From positions 11,334,001 through 11,398,000 of the forward strand of contig OY727099.1 of the NCBI GenBank assembly GCA_963402885.1: 64,000 bases of DNA, given 5' to 3'. Positions 47,700 through 60,800 of this stretch are shown here, piece after piece. The position numbers were made by a program, and so were the translations under genes. Each line of letters starts with the position of its first letter. The stretch's first letter is position 1. A model generated the notes under the pieces. It ran no database searches, was not told the origin of the DNA, and was given only the letters and a program-made list of their open reading frames with translations. The stretch is from Antedon bifida (lineage: Eukaryota > Echinodermata > Crinoidea > Comatulida > Antedonidae).

Positions 47700-48465
47700 T
47701 ATGAACTCCTTTTCTTTTTCGACAAAACTGGTCGAAATTTGGTCATTTTTGAAAAAATTCCTGAACTATAGTTCAGGGATTTTTTCCAAAAATGACCAAA
47801 TTTCGACCCTTTTCTTTTCGGACAAAACTGGTTCCAAACACTCTTTAAGATGATGGTAACGCAATATATACGCATATATAGCAATATTATCGCATAATAA
47901 CTGAATTTTAAAAGGTCGATATTTTGGCTATTTTTGAAAAAATCCCTGAACTATAGTACAGGGATTTTTTCCAAAAATGACCAAATTTCGACCCTTTTCT
48001 TTTTCGACAAAACTGGTTCCAAACACTCTTTAAGATGATGGTAACGCAATATATACGCATATATAGCAATATTATTGCATAATAACTGAATTTGAAAAGG
48101 TCGATATTTTGGCTATTTTTGAAAAAATCCCTGAACTATAGTACAGGGATTTTTTTCCAAAAATGACCAAATTTCGATCCTTTTCTTTTTCGACAAAACT
48201 GGTTCCAAACACTCTTTAAGATGATGTAACGCAATATATACGCATATATAGCAATACTATCGCATAATAACTGAATTTTAAAAGGTCGATATTTTGCCAA
48301 TTTTGAAAAAATCCCTGAACTATAGTTCAGGAATTTTTTCCAAAAATAACCAAATTTCGACCCTTTTCTTTTTCGACAAAACTGGTTCCAAACACTCTTT
48401 AAGATGATGTAACGCAATATATACGCATATATAGCAATATTATCGCATAGCCAAAATATCTTTAA
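47700..48465. repeat. about 185-bp tandem repeat with a long palindrome in every unit
   Basis: Four units, with the palindrome centres near 47768, 47953, 48139 and 48322. In the first unit the palindrome spans 47730-47808 (79 bp), centred on CTGAACTATAGTTCAG, with outer arms GGTCGAAATTTGGTCA and its complement. The linker carries TTCCAAACACTCTTTAAGAT and ACGCAATATATACGCATATA. It lies between the 3' ends of ARID1 (plus) and the dynein gene (minus). Confidence 0.85.
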
Positions 48466-48616
48466 GATGACAACTATGACTATTGACAACAAATATTTGT
48501 TTGGAAAAATAAGCAAAAGACATTGAAAATGTTTTGTTTCGAAATTAGCTTTTAATATTCAAAATTAAGGTGTTTGCTTATTTGCACTTGTTTTTTACAC
48601 ATTTTGGTTTTCAAAT

Positions 48617-48658
48617 TTTATTTAATGTTATTATCAATATTCAAAATCAATGTTTATT
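48617..48658 (-). terminator. polyadenylation signals of the dynein-like gene
   Basis: Minus-strand AATAAA (TTTATT on plus) occurs at 48653-48658 and 48617-48622, about 210-250 bases after the stop codon. Confidence 0.45.
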
Positions 48659-48868
48659 TATTAAAAAAAACACATTATCTTTTAAAATTTACAATCTTAA
48701 CTAAAATGGATGGAAGGAATACTTTATCAGTAGCATCATCCAAAATAAACAATGGAAACAATTCGAAAATTCTTTCACAGAACAAAATATATAATATACT
48801 TTAAATTAACTAATCTAATATAGAATTTTATCTGTTTTTAAATATTTTAAAATGTAGAAATTGAACAA

Positions 48869-51800
48869 TTAAAATGGACGGATTGTAGCAGCTAAGCCTC
48901 GGAGTGCCCATCTAGAGGGCGGTATGTTATCATGCCGAACGTCCATAAGGAACACCGGCTCACGAGGGCTTACACGTGTCGGATAAACAGGACAGGAGAA
49001 GGTTTCGTAACGAACTAGTTCTGAGGCTGCAGGCTTTTCACTTGCTGGGATACATACAACGTGTATGATTGGAAGAGGTGTCGGGCCATGTCTTGGAGCG
49101 ATGTCTTGCAGTTCTGCTGTCGTCTTCTCCCATGTACATCCCCAGATGTAAATGCCGTACACAAACATCCCTTCTTGAGGTGGATCACGCACCTAAAACA
49201 AAAGCAAAACAATTTCATTATATATTCATAAAAAAATAATCGGTAAAATACAAAACAAATGGCGATATATAATAACTTAAAATAAGTGATGATACGTAGT
49301 TGTGTTCAGTAGATAAAGATAGATATAATAATAATGGTAGTCTAGCACCCAATACAATGCTTTTAAGTGCTTTACACACAAAAATGATCCATAAAATATC
49401 CTATAACCAAAAAAGAAGAAAAGCAGAGGAACCATTTACATCGCTCAATTCTCCAGCACATCATACATGATCACAAGATATCAGTGACGGATCCAGGATT
49501 TTGAAATAGGTGGGGGTGTTAATTAAGTGCTGAACTTTAACCTAATGTCCTTTCAGAAATCCCTTGAATCCACTTATGCCCCCCGTTACTCACATGATCT
49601 TTGTCTCTGGCTGTGATCTCTGTCTGAAAGATGAATGGTTCCATTTGTGCAGCATGCTGTCCATGTGCTCTCATTGCATCTTGCTTCAGTAACGCCAGTA
49701 AACTTTTAGGCTGAAAGAATGCACCGAGCCAGAATGCCGGAAACTTTTCTCTTCCCTGTTGAATAATAATACAGAGAAGTAAGTATGCTAATATTACTTT
49801 TATTTATGAAAACTTTCTTAAATTGATATACAAAAATAATGTATTATGTTAATAATAATATTATTCGGTTAAAAAAAATTACATAATTTAAAGCAATAAA
49901 TAGGCTTAAAGCAAAAGCTCCATCATACAGCAATACAAATAATATAAATATTTAATTAGCTATAATAGTTTTGATGAAATAGTTTGTCTGCTGACCTGTA
50001 TAATGATCTTTTCAAGGTGCAGACATCTCTGGCCTAGATCTGCTAACCAATGGCCTAGCTGCCAGGTTGCAGGGGGCGCTGAATCACCTGCCAGGTTTCT
50101 CCAAATTAGTGGTATTCGATGATGGAACATGTCGTCTGCGATATCTATCAGTTTATCAGAGAACAGATCGCCAAACATCTCGGTTGGATTTTCTGTCAAA
50201 TTCTTCAGTTTCTAATTAAATATTAAATTTAAGTTTATTAAAATGATAAATACAACCAAGTCAAATTCTTTAATGGATCATGTTAATATTATTCTACTCA
50301 CTGCAGTTCCTGCAGTAACTACATTGTTTTACTGCAGTAACAATGATCTTAGTTTGTTACAATGTTTAAGGTAATCATTAAAATAACAGTAACTGCAGTA
50401 GAAGTTTGACTAAAAATAATTTGATTGAAATAATTCTAAATAAATGGATAGACATTTTGAATCGAATATCGAAGATATCATTCACAAAATGGCAATGGCG
50501 TACCTGTAATGTTGACCTCATCTCAGCTAACAAAGTAATCATCATATCCACTTCACGAAGGATGAAACGATTAAACGGAGTATCACCACCGATTTTACGA
50601 ACTCTCTCAGCAATGTAATCCTAAAATACAACACAACAGATGCTTAATTGAAGATGTATTGTAAGCAAGTACATGCTTTAGTGGGTAACACATGTAAACA
50701 TTTCTATTTTAGTATAGTAATAAGAACGGCTAAAATATACTAACTCTGTTCCAGCCCCGTGGTAATTTTTGTAGAGCAGTATGGCATACTTCCCAGATCT
50801 CAACATCTTTACGTGATCTAACTGCTGCAGCACTAGCGCTTGCGTACATTCCCATTCCAGCTATTGATGATGTCATAGCCTGCCCAGTAACGCTAGAAAC
50901 GGCAGGTTCTGTAAAAAACAAATATTGAAGAATAACGATGATGTGTCCATATATGGACATGATGACTTCATATCATTTGGGCGTGTCAAACTTAGTTTGA
51001 TAGTGTAGACAGAGTTTCAATATTGACATCAATAAAGATGAAATAGCTACTGCTATTGTTATATATAGATGGGAAGACATATGACAAGCTTTTGTTTTTT
51101 TAATTAAGTCAACTTGATTAGTTTGTGTATTAACATTTGTTAATACTGTACATGTAATGTTTTCTATGAATTTGAAGTGAAATGAATTAAAAATATCTCC
51201 AAAAATAAACTACCTGTGGTAGGGGTTGAAGGTCGTTCAAACACGTGAGCGAGTGTTTTTGTTGAAGGTACGTTGTCCAAGATCATGTTGAGACGTGTAA
51301 ACACATACTGATCATCACCAAGTGTTGTCTATATCAAATGATGTAAACAAAACATGAACATTAACAACATAAATACATAGATACAAAATAAATGTGCAAA
51401 ATAAAAGTAAAAACAAAAAGTAGTCATACACTAAAAAGAATTAAGTTTGTTTAATTCAACCAATTTATTATTGTTATTTGATTAAAAACAGTAATTTTGT
51501 TAATGTTTCTATTGTTCAGCAAAGAATTAAAAGACATTTATAAACAAAAGCAAAATGTTAGAAGTTTTGAAACAGAAGAAGTATAAACATTATCAACAAT
51601 ATTAAAGAAATAACAAATAAAGAAAAAATTAAAAAGTACACATACTGTAGTAAAACATTAATTCCACATCAATAACAAATTATTTAGTAGATTAATTACT
51701 AATACATTTCATTCAAACTAGTAATCATTAATGTTTGATTAATGTTTAAATTAATGTGCTATTAATCTTACCATTAAATGACCATCATCCTAATATAGCA

Positions 51801-54800
51801 GCAGAAATAAAGATTCACAACAAAATATTTAAAACAAATATATGTTTTCATTCCATTAAATGTCTTTTAAATTTTTTATAAATATTGCAAAAAAAAGAAG
51901 AAAATATGGATATGGAGTGCGATGACAAGTTAAAACAGTGATTATAGTGATCATAAAACTTTTTTTTTTATTATACATTTAAATAACAATACATATTTTG
52001 ATGCAGTATTATGTAAAGCTATCAAAAAAAGTGTGATGTGCCCAAATATGGTAGTGATATGCTTAAATATGGTAGTGATATGACATCATCATGTCCATAT
52101 ATAGACAGAGCTTTAGATGAGAGTATGTATGTTTAATAATGTGACCTGGTACATACCTCAGTAGATGAATGCACCCCAGTAGCTTCTGGGACATCCAACA
52201 TGTGGTTAGGAATGGCCTCACATGATTGGATCATAGAATAAGATCTCACAACAGTATTGAAGAAGGCTGATGGAATCTTATATTTCACTATGAAGAAAAT
52301 GAATACAAGATAATGATGAAAAATGATAATGCTGTTAAATAATTACTTTATATTTCATTTACAGGGCCAAATCCAGACAAGCGGAAGCTTTTTATTTGGT
52401 CTTTTTGTCAAATAAGTTGAGCAATGTAATTATTGTCATTATTATTATTATTTGACAATAAAGAGATATGTACATATATAGCGGCGTATCCGCATTAACA
52501 CTCATGGCACGATTGAGCTAGATGTTCAACAACATTCTTCTTCCCTAAGGGTCATGTCAACGGCTGCCAACTACAATGGTTGCCATGCTTCTTTACCAAT
52601 TTCAGGATCGTTGGTTCGAATCCTGTACAGCCAATGCAGTACTAACACTGAAGTCTACTCTACCATACTAATTACTTACATCTGGTAGCTTCAAATTCCT
52701 TCTTCACAGCATTTGGTCCAATCCAATAATCGACCATTCCAGCCAGGTTTGTCTGATCAAACTCGTCCAAAATACTACTACCATACACGATCTCAGTCAA
52801 CATGTAACGCAACCCAATCCAAGACACGCCCTTCAATCCGTCCCCCTCTGGGTGGGGCGTGTCCTTGAATACAACTTTAGATATCGCTAAGGCTTCCTAT
52901 AAGTACAATTAAAATGTTATAAGATGTTACGTAATATATATTTGGTATAGAGAAACTCTAAATATAATTCATTCATCTTTTTATTTCGGAATACCTATAT
53001 CATATGATGACATAATATATCCATAGCAAAAGAAAAAAAAATCTTAATCTAAGAACTCATAGTACAAAAACAAAAAAATATATATATATAAATTCAATGC
53101 ACCAAGGCACTGTATGTGCATCTTGACACATTAGGAACGTGGCAATTAATGGCCATGATCAAAGAATTACTACTTGCGTTCACACGATTATTAAAAACTA
53201 AAAACAGATTTTCTAATGAATTCATCAAAGGATGGAATGTCAAGACAAACATCATGCTTGCACTACAATTTCAAAATACATTTGCTTATTTTTTCTGTAA
53301 AAATAAATGTAATTTTGTATGCCATATGTCATTATCATCATATATTTTAAAACTCTTGTGTGTCCATTTGGTTTAAGAATCTGACTCACATCAATTTCGT
53401 TAAACTTGAAGTCCATGTCCTCTGGTAAGTTCCATCCAGCTCGGCCAAAGCGCCCTCTCAATCGAAGTGTACCATGTAGCATTATCAAGTTGTGAAGCAA
53501 CGGTGGCCATTCACTTCGGGAGCTTGTCTTCAACAAATCAGAATCGATCAATGAAATTCCTCGCACTAAGTTCTCTCGCATAATCTAAAAATAAATAAAT
53601 AACAGGTTTCACAGCAAATTATGTCCATTTTAAGCTCCTAACTGAGGAGTGAATTTAAACAATACATAAAGCCTATTCACCAAACATGTATCATTTCAAC
53701 CCTTTTCTCAATAACCTTCCAGCAAACATACTACTGGTTTTGGTACATTTCTGTATTACAATACCTGAGGAGAATCCACAACAACTCTAAATGCATACTG
53801 CAACAGTCGTACAGATATGTTTTGTGTCATTTCAGCCGCGATCCACAGTCGAAAAGTGCCCTCATCCTGGGAGGTGTCATTCTCTTTTAAGAAGCTCTCC
53901 AAGCCTGTGAGAAGACCTGCAGCATTCTGACCATTTTGAAGCAGCACCCAGCTTCCCTAGAAAATGGTATGGGTTCAGTTTTAAAGTAGTCATCATTGGC
54001 AAAAATACTAATATATTCATATCAAATTGTAGAACAATATTTTTTGGCTAGTTTCCATACATTCGAAGAAGCTGATCTATGATCTATTAACCTTTGAATG
54101 GATACTGACCTCTTGCATTGCTTTGACTAGAACCTTCCTCACTTGTCTATCCTCATTCTGAGAGGCTCCGCTCAGGAATACTGTTGCGGTTTTAGTTTGT
54201 TTCTTGTTGGCAAACTCAGTAAACAGTCTGGTAGCTAACTGTGCCTCAGATGTGTACATTAATAGAATGGGCGTAGTGGGTGAACTCTGGCGTAGCACAC
54301 TTGCCAAGTCCAATAGTGACTCGGTTACATATCTAGAACAAAGTCATTTATAATATTCCTTTAAGTGAAAGAAAATGACATATAAAAGTGGAAAAGTGAT
54401 AGGAGAGACAAAAGATGTCATGGACCACTAATGCCAAAGGTTTGTCTCTCCAACTCTGACTAACACTATTGTAAATAATTTTTATATCTAGAAAGAATTC
54501 ATTTATTTTATTCCTTTAATTTTAGTAAAAGTGGAGTACTAGCAGGAGAGACAAAAGATGTCATAGACCACCAACGCAAACTCTGACTAACAATATTGTA
54601 AATAATTTTAATTTTTTTTATACTATCATAATTATTACTGTAATTTTAGAAATAATCATAATTCATAATCATATTAAATTAAGAGGAAATCCATGATTAA
54701 ACGTTTTGATCTTTATTTGATCATGATTTGAAAATTGAAACATTGCCTTTCATTATTTGGTGTCAGTTTTATACTATGCTATGAAATTGAGTACTTGGTT

Positions 54801-57800
54801 TCTCTGTTTATTCCTGATTGCTTTAAATCACTAAACTATAAGTACCACAAGTACTCCAGACACACTCACCTTTTCCCTAGAACAGTACTAACAAATATAG
54901 TAGCAGCTTGCATAATACGATCAGGTCTGAAGGCTCGTAATATCATAAACCTCTGCATTGGGTTGTACACATCGTCCATTTTCTCTGGTAGAGGGTAAGA
55001 CTCAGGTGTTTCGTGCTCACCAAGTGTGCGCCATTGAGTTTCACGTCCGTCTTTGGACATTCGGTCAAACATGTCTTGGAACCATTCAAAATGCATGGCC
55101 ATCAGCTGCAAGATAATAAATATAATATAGTAACAATAATGCAAACATAACAATTTTAATCTCTTTAGTTTAATTTAATGAAAGGTAGTAGCTTAAGTTA
55201 TAAGTTGCTTATTTAAATGGACTATTAATACCTGTAGGTTTTGAAACTGATCATCAGACATCCAATCAAAAGGCTTCTTTGACAGTGCAATCTTGTGGTC
55301 AGGGGCAACCACTTTACCAATAGATGACATCACAGCAGCACCAAACTGAGGAGAGATGATGAACTCACGCTCTCCATGGCCCAAGTTCCAAACTGAATCC
55401 TCTACCTACAAAACAAATATTTAGTTTATATTTAATCTCTCTTTGTTGGTCAGAATCACAATGTCTAGTGAATCCTCCAACTTCAATATGCGTACGTTTT
55501 AAAAACTTTGTTGTCATGATGTGAACTTTTGTGTATATTTTGTCTGTCTGTCTGCCTGGCCATAGCAACCTTGTTCATGTGCACTTTAAAGAACCTAGTA
55601 CATCTTCAAGACGAGTATGGGGTTACCCCGGTGTACTAGTACATACACCGCCACTGTCACAGCCACTACTTTAAAGTAGGCCTCCTAGTTCGTTGATTAT
55701 GGAACTTACGACGATGAAGATGAAGAATTATTTGTTTGATGCCTACCTCCATTGCCAGCAGTACCAAGTGAATGTTACGATCTTTTTCCAGTAATGATCT
55801 TGATAGTGTCATGCATGCGGAGTATGTCAATCTCTCTACCACTGCCTTTACTGCAGCTCTAAAAAACAATCCAAAAACAATATGACAAATACTGTAAGAC
55901 TATCTGACTATGAGTGACATGACAAACTAGATGTACAGTAGTGTAATGGTAGTCTTGAGTCTCTATAATGAAATTCTGGCGTTACAATTGAATGAATTTG
56001 CTTAGTGACCACTTACAATACAAAAAAAAAGGAGTAAAGTATGCTCTGATGATAAATGGATGAAAAAACTGTAAGAAGTCAAAAATGAGGAGAAAAAAAC
56101 AAAGATAGAAATGAATGCTCAATCATGACCTGATGACCCAACAATGGGTAATGCATAAGTATAAGCGCAGTGGACAACACACACAACACTTTCATCTCTC
56201 CTAAGGGTCTCTTTGTATCAAGTGCTGCCTCCACACAGTGCTCTTTTACAATGACAAAATGTTATGAGAGTTTGTGCAGTGGAATCATTCTAATGGAATA
56301 ATAACACCACTAATGGTTGGTATTCATCATTTGTGATGGAAAAGTAATGACCACAGCAGACACATACCGGTGCATAGTCTTGAGTGAAACAGACTTTTTA
56401 CGGGGCTTTTTACATGCAAGAAACCTAAAGATGAGTGCAAGACAAAGATACACTCAGTGCAAGTAGTTACAGAAGTAAAAGTAGTAGTTAAAGAAATTGT
56501 ATACATAGTAGTGTTCAATCATTGTGCTGCAAAACTAATAATAGTGCACTGTGTATTTAGTATTGTAAGAAGCAGAACGATATGATTGCTATAAATTTAT
56601 TTGCTACTGAAAAAACAGATCAAAATTAGAAAGATTTGTAAGCTAAAATAAGCACACATAATAGATTGTTTAGTGTAAAATAAACAAACAAAATAATAAA
56701 ATCAACACACTATTATTAGAATATCTAACCATTACTACTACTGTGTTGCCATTATTTCATACCCTAATAAAGAATAAAATAGTCTGCTTTAGTCAATCGT
56801 CTTTTTACCTTTCTGAGTGTTTGATTGAAGCGTCATAAACCTGTAGAAACTGTTGCCAGGAAGATTGGTAAATTGGGTTAATTTCAGTGAGTCCTCTGGC
56901 AACATTGAAGCACACTGCTCCACGCTTTGCGATTGATCGGTAACTCTCTTTCGCATTACGAATCGCTCGTTCAGAAGTTATCACTCTTCCTTGGCTGTAA
57001 GAAAAGTTTACTAGTCACACTCCATTTCATTTATTTGTTTGATAAAAAACGTCTGGGGTTTCTAAAGAGACAATGAAGCTTGTAAGCCAGAAGTCCCGGC
57101 TTAAAATTTACGACACTATATACGGTAGAAAAAGTGATATTCCAAAAAACAGATAGATACTGACTCAAGTGACTCTACTGTACCTTTCTAAAGTTTCATC
57201 ATAATGTTTTTTCATATCAGCCAGTTTCTTTGTTGTCTGTAGATCATTCAACAGCCTCTTATCCCCTGCAAGACATTCTAACATCTGTCTCTCCAACTCC
57301 TCCAGTTGCTGCATATTGCCGATCTTTTCCTAGATAACATTATATTGAATAGTTTTAGTTCATGATAAGTGAATAAACAATTTGGTGCTTATATGCTACA
57401 ACCTTTTTTCTGGAGAAACTCTTTCCGAGTCACAACCCTCACTCCTGAAGACTTTTTTAGCTTAACAACTGACATGTTCAGACATTCTCAACCTCATTCC
57501 AATTCCTTTTTAGGAGCACATGGTATTACAAGTGTGACTCGTTAACACGGTTCTTTAATTCAACTGTTTTATTAATTCACCGAGCGTAACATAGTTTGCA
57601 TAATTGTGTACACATGGTGTACACCAACCCCGACTAGTTTTTGCACTAAATCTTATTTTTCCATTAGAAACTCATTCTAACTATTATGCTTAGCTAAAGC
57701 CCAAACAGAAAAAAGTGTGATGTGCCCAAATACTGTATGGTAGTAATATGACATCATCATGTCCATATATGTGAGGGCGTGTGGCGCAGTGTGTTGGACG

Positions 57801-60800
57801 TTCGACTACTGGTCGTGAGATTAATGTTCGAATCCAACTCTCGCCGCATTGCTTGTATCCTTGGGCAAGATACTTTACTTACGTTTGCCTCTCTCCACCG
57901 GGGTGTATAAATGGGAACCCGGTTAGATCAAGACACAAATTTGCGCTGATTACTAGCTGCATTATGGGAGTATGTTTCCATACGTGTTTGATAAAAAAAA
58001 AATGACTGGGGTAATAATGTTCAGCGCATTGAGAGCTTGCTTATATGCGCTATATAAGAATGAACTATATATATATATATGGGCACATCACATTTTTTTT
58101 TCACATTTTGTTTGATAGTGTAGACAAGGCTTTACAGTAGAATAAAGATCATGTATATTTTCAATACCTTAGCATAAGTAACTCTGTCTTCTTCAAGCCT
58201 AGCCTTCTCCAACTGCATGAACCTATCCAGTAACTCTTCCTCACAATCCTCAGCTGTTTGATAGAAGTACTGCACGCTGGTATACGCCGCCAGGCAGTTG
58301 GGAATCGTGTGTGGTTGGTTTGTGGTGTGGAGGTAAAGACGGAAGCTGGGATTGCACTCTACCTCATGGTCCGCAACCTGATGACATAGAAGACATGAGA
58401 ATGGTATATGATCAAGTTTAGTTTTGGTGGATTCTAGGTTCAGGGAATGACCAAGGCCCTAGGTAATTGTAAATCCAAAGTTCTATATTACTGAATGTTT
58501 ATAATGTAGTAAACTTCTTACCATCATTTTGAATGGCATTTTACTGGTCATAAACGTCATCCTTTTACGTAATACTTGATAAAAACGAAAATCATCTGTC
58601 AGTGCTATAACATTACAATCTGTGATCACCAGAGAAGACCCTTCTGTCAGGCATGTCTCCAATTGAGACCTCAACTCCTGAAACACAGAAAGGAAAATGG
58701 AGAAGAGGATATATATATTAAGCGCTGATACAGCTAGAAAAAGACAATGACAGGTCATTTATTTTATCGATTTCTTCTTTATACTGGGGGACCTCTTCAG
58801 TCAAAAACTGTTCTACCAGAGGACCCAGTAAACAGACAAACAAAAAGTAACAAAGTTAAAAAACAAAGACAAAACACAAGATAAAAACCAGCAACACTAA
58901 ACTACTAACAGCATTGAAAATAATTGAGATATTTGAAAAATGTTTTCATTTGGTTTTATATTAAATATCTGTATACAGTTCTTTATTTATTACTGGTTTA
59001 ACGTCAAGAATTGTATACAGATATATATTTCAGATACATTCCAACTTACATGATATTTAACTTTCATAAGTTTGCCACCTTTAAATGCCTTAAGCCAGTC
59101 CAAGACACGACTTGTTGGATCACACAGCAACGGCCACGCTGTTGAACTTAATTCTTGCGTAATGAAACAGGCATTATCACATGACACTGGGGTCATCGGC
59201 AGATTGAGCAAGCGGAACGACTCAATATCCACCTAAACATACAAAATAATAAATAAATAAACAAACAAAACAATTATCAGTTAGTTACTACTACTAGTTA
59301 ATTATTACTACTTGGTTAGTTACTAGTTAGTTACTACTATTGGGTTATTTCATTATTTTAGAGGGTGTTTAGTATAATAATAATAAATACGCATGACATT
59401 TATTATTTTATCAAAATAAGTATCCGCAGTATCGTTTAGTTACCTTTGAAAATAAGAAGTCTATCATCTGAATATGTTTGAACAGCTGCCTTCTTGGTAC
59501 AGGTAGACTGTGTGTGGAGCAAACTTGCATAAAGAATGACGCAAGACGTTTACGTGAGTCAATCTGCATCCCGCCACAGTACGTCAGGAATGCAGAGGCC
59601 GCCAGACAAGTGCCTAGTAGCAACTGATTCACTGAATTTTCATCCACGTAATCTTTCCATCTTTTTTCTGCTTCCTTTAAACTGATATATAAAAACCAAA
59701 TGTTGGGTATACTAGTAAGTTTGGTTTGGAAAATTTACCTTTTATTACAAATTGATGTAATTTACACAAATAGATTAAGAATTTATAACAAAACAGATAG
59801 ATATAAAAACAAAATTGTATTGGACTCTGAAAGTTTTGACAATGACATCTACCTGTAAATCATGTCAACGGCTGCTCTTAACCTCTCGTTGCTAGCGACA
59901 AGCTCAATCTCCAATGAATGCTTCTCTCTTACGGCATCATCAAATGACTTCTGAAGCAGGTCCAGTTCATCTTGGATGGCAGGGATATCTGCTTCTGTGT
60001 ATTGCTTCTCTGGTTCTCCAGATGACTCACTCTGGTTCTCTTCTGCTTCTCTTGCTTCCTAGAAACGATTTATAAATACAAATTAAAAAAAATATGAATG
60101 AAATGTTTTAAAATTTCTCTTAAACTGACGGCAAATTGAAACGTAATTTGAAAGTTAATTTTTTTTGTTTTGTTTTACAGATTACCTTAAATTACATGCT
60201 TACTACAAGCTACAAACAAAATAAAAACAATTGCACATATAAAGTCTACTACTATATCTAATCTGTTAGTGTTTGCTGGATAGTCTACAGTACATACTAG
60301 AAAGTAAACATGTATTGGTACAAAATATTATACAGAACAATTATGACTAAAACACTATGACCCCACAATCATTACACTATAATAAAGCATTCACATACAA
60401 CAAATAGTTCTATAGAGTTATTTAAAAAATATTAACAATTATAGGTTTTCTTTTATTTATTTACACATATTATTTTAAATCCTAAAAACTTGTCTACGAC
60501 ATTGACATGCCACATGTTGCTAGCACATGCAATGCTTACCACCAATCGTTTCAAGATTCTAGAGAACCAGAACAGCTGAAGATTGAATAGGTAATAAAAG
60601 CAACACAAAATTATTATAATTTATCAGATTAAAAAAAAAGATGAGATTTTTCTATTTGTAATTAAGATGTTTAGCACAGATAATTATATACAGTTTCAAG
60701 AGCCAAACAACTTTCTCTTATAGGCGTGTCCCTTAAAGAGACTGGTTGTAGTATTAAAACATATATTGTGCTCTTAAAAGAAGTGTGGGACTGTCTGCAT

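Noticed and set aside
57781..57850. A tRNA gene
   Set aside because: A and B boxes are present, but the sequence does not pair as an acceptor stem and is continuous with a SINE core and tail.
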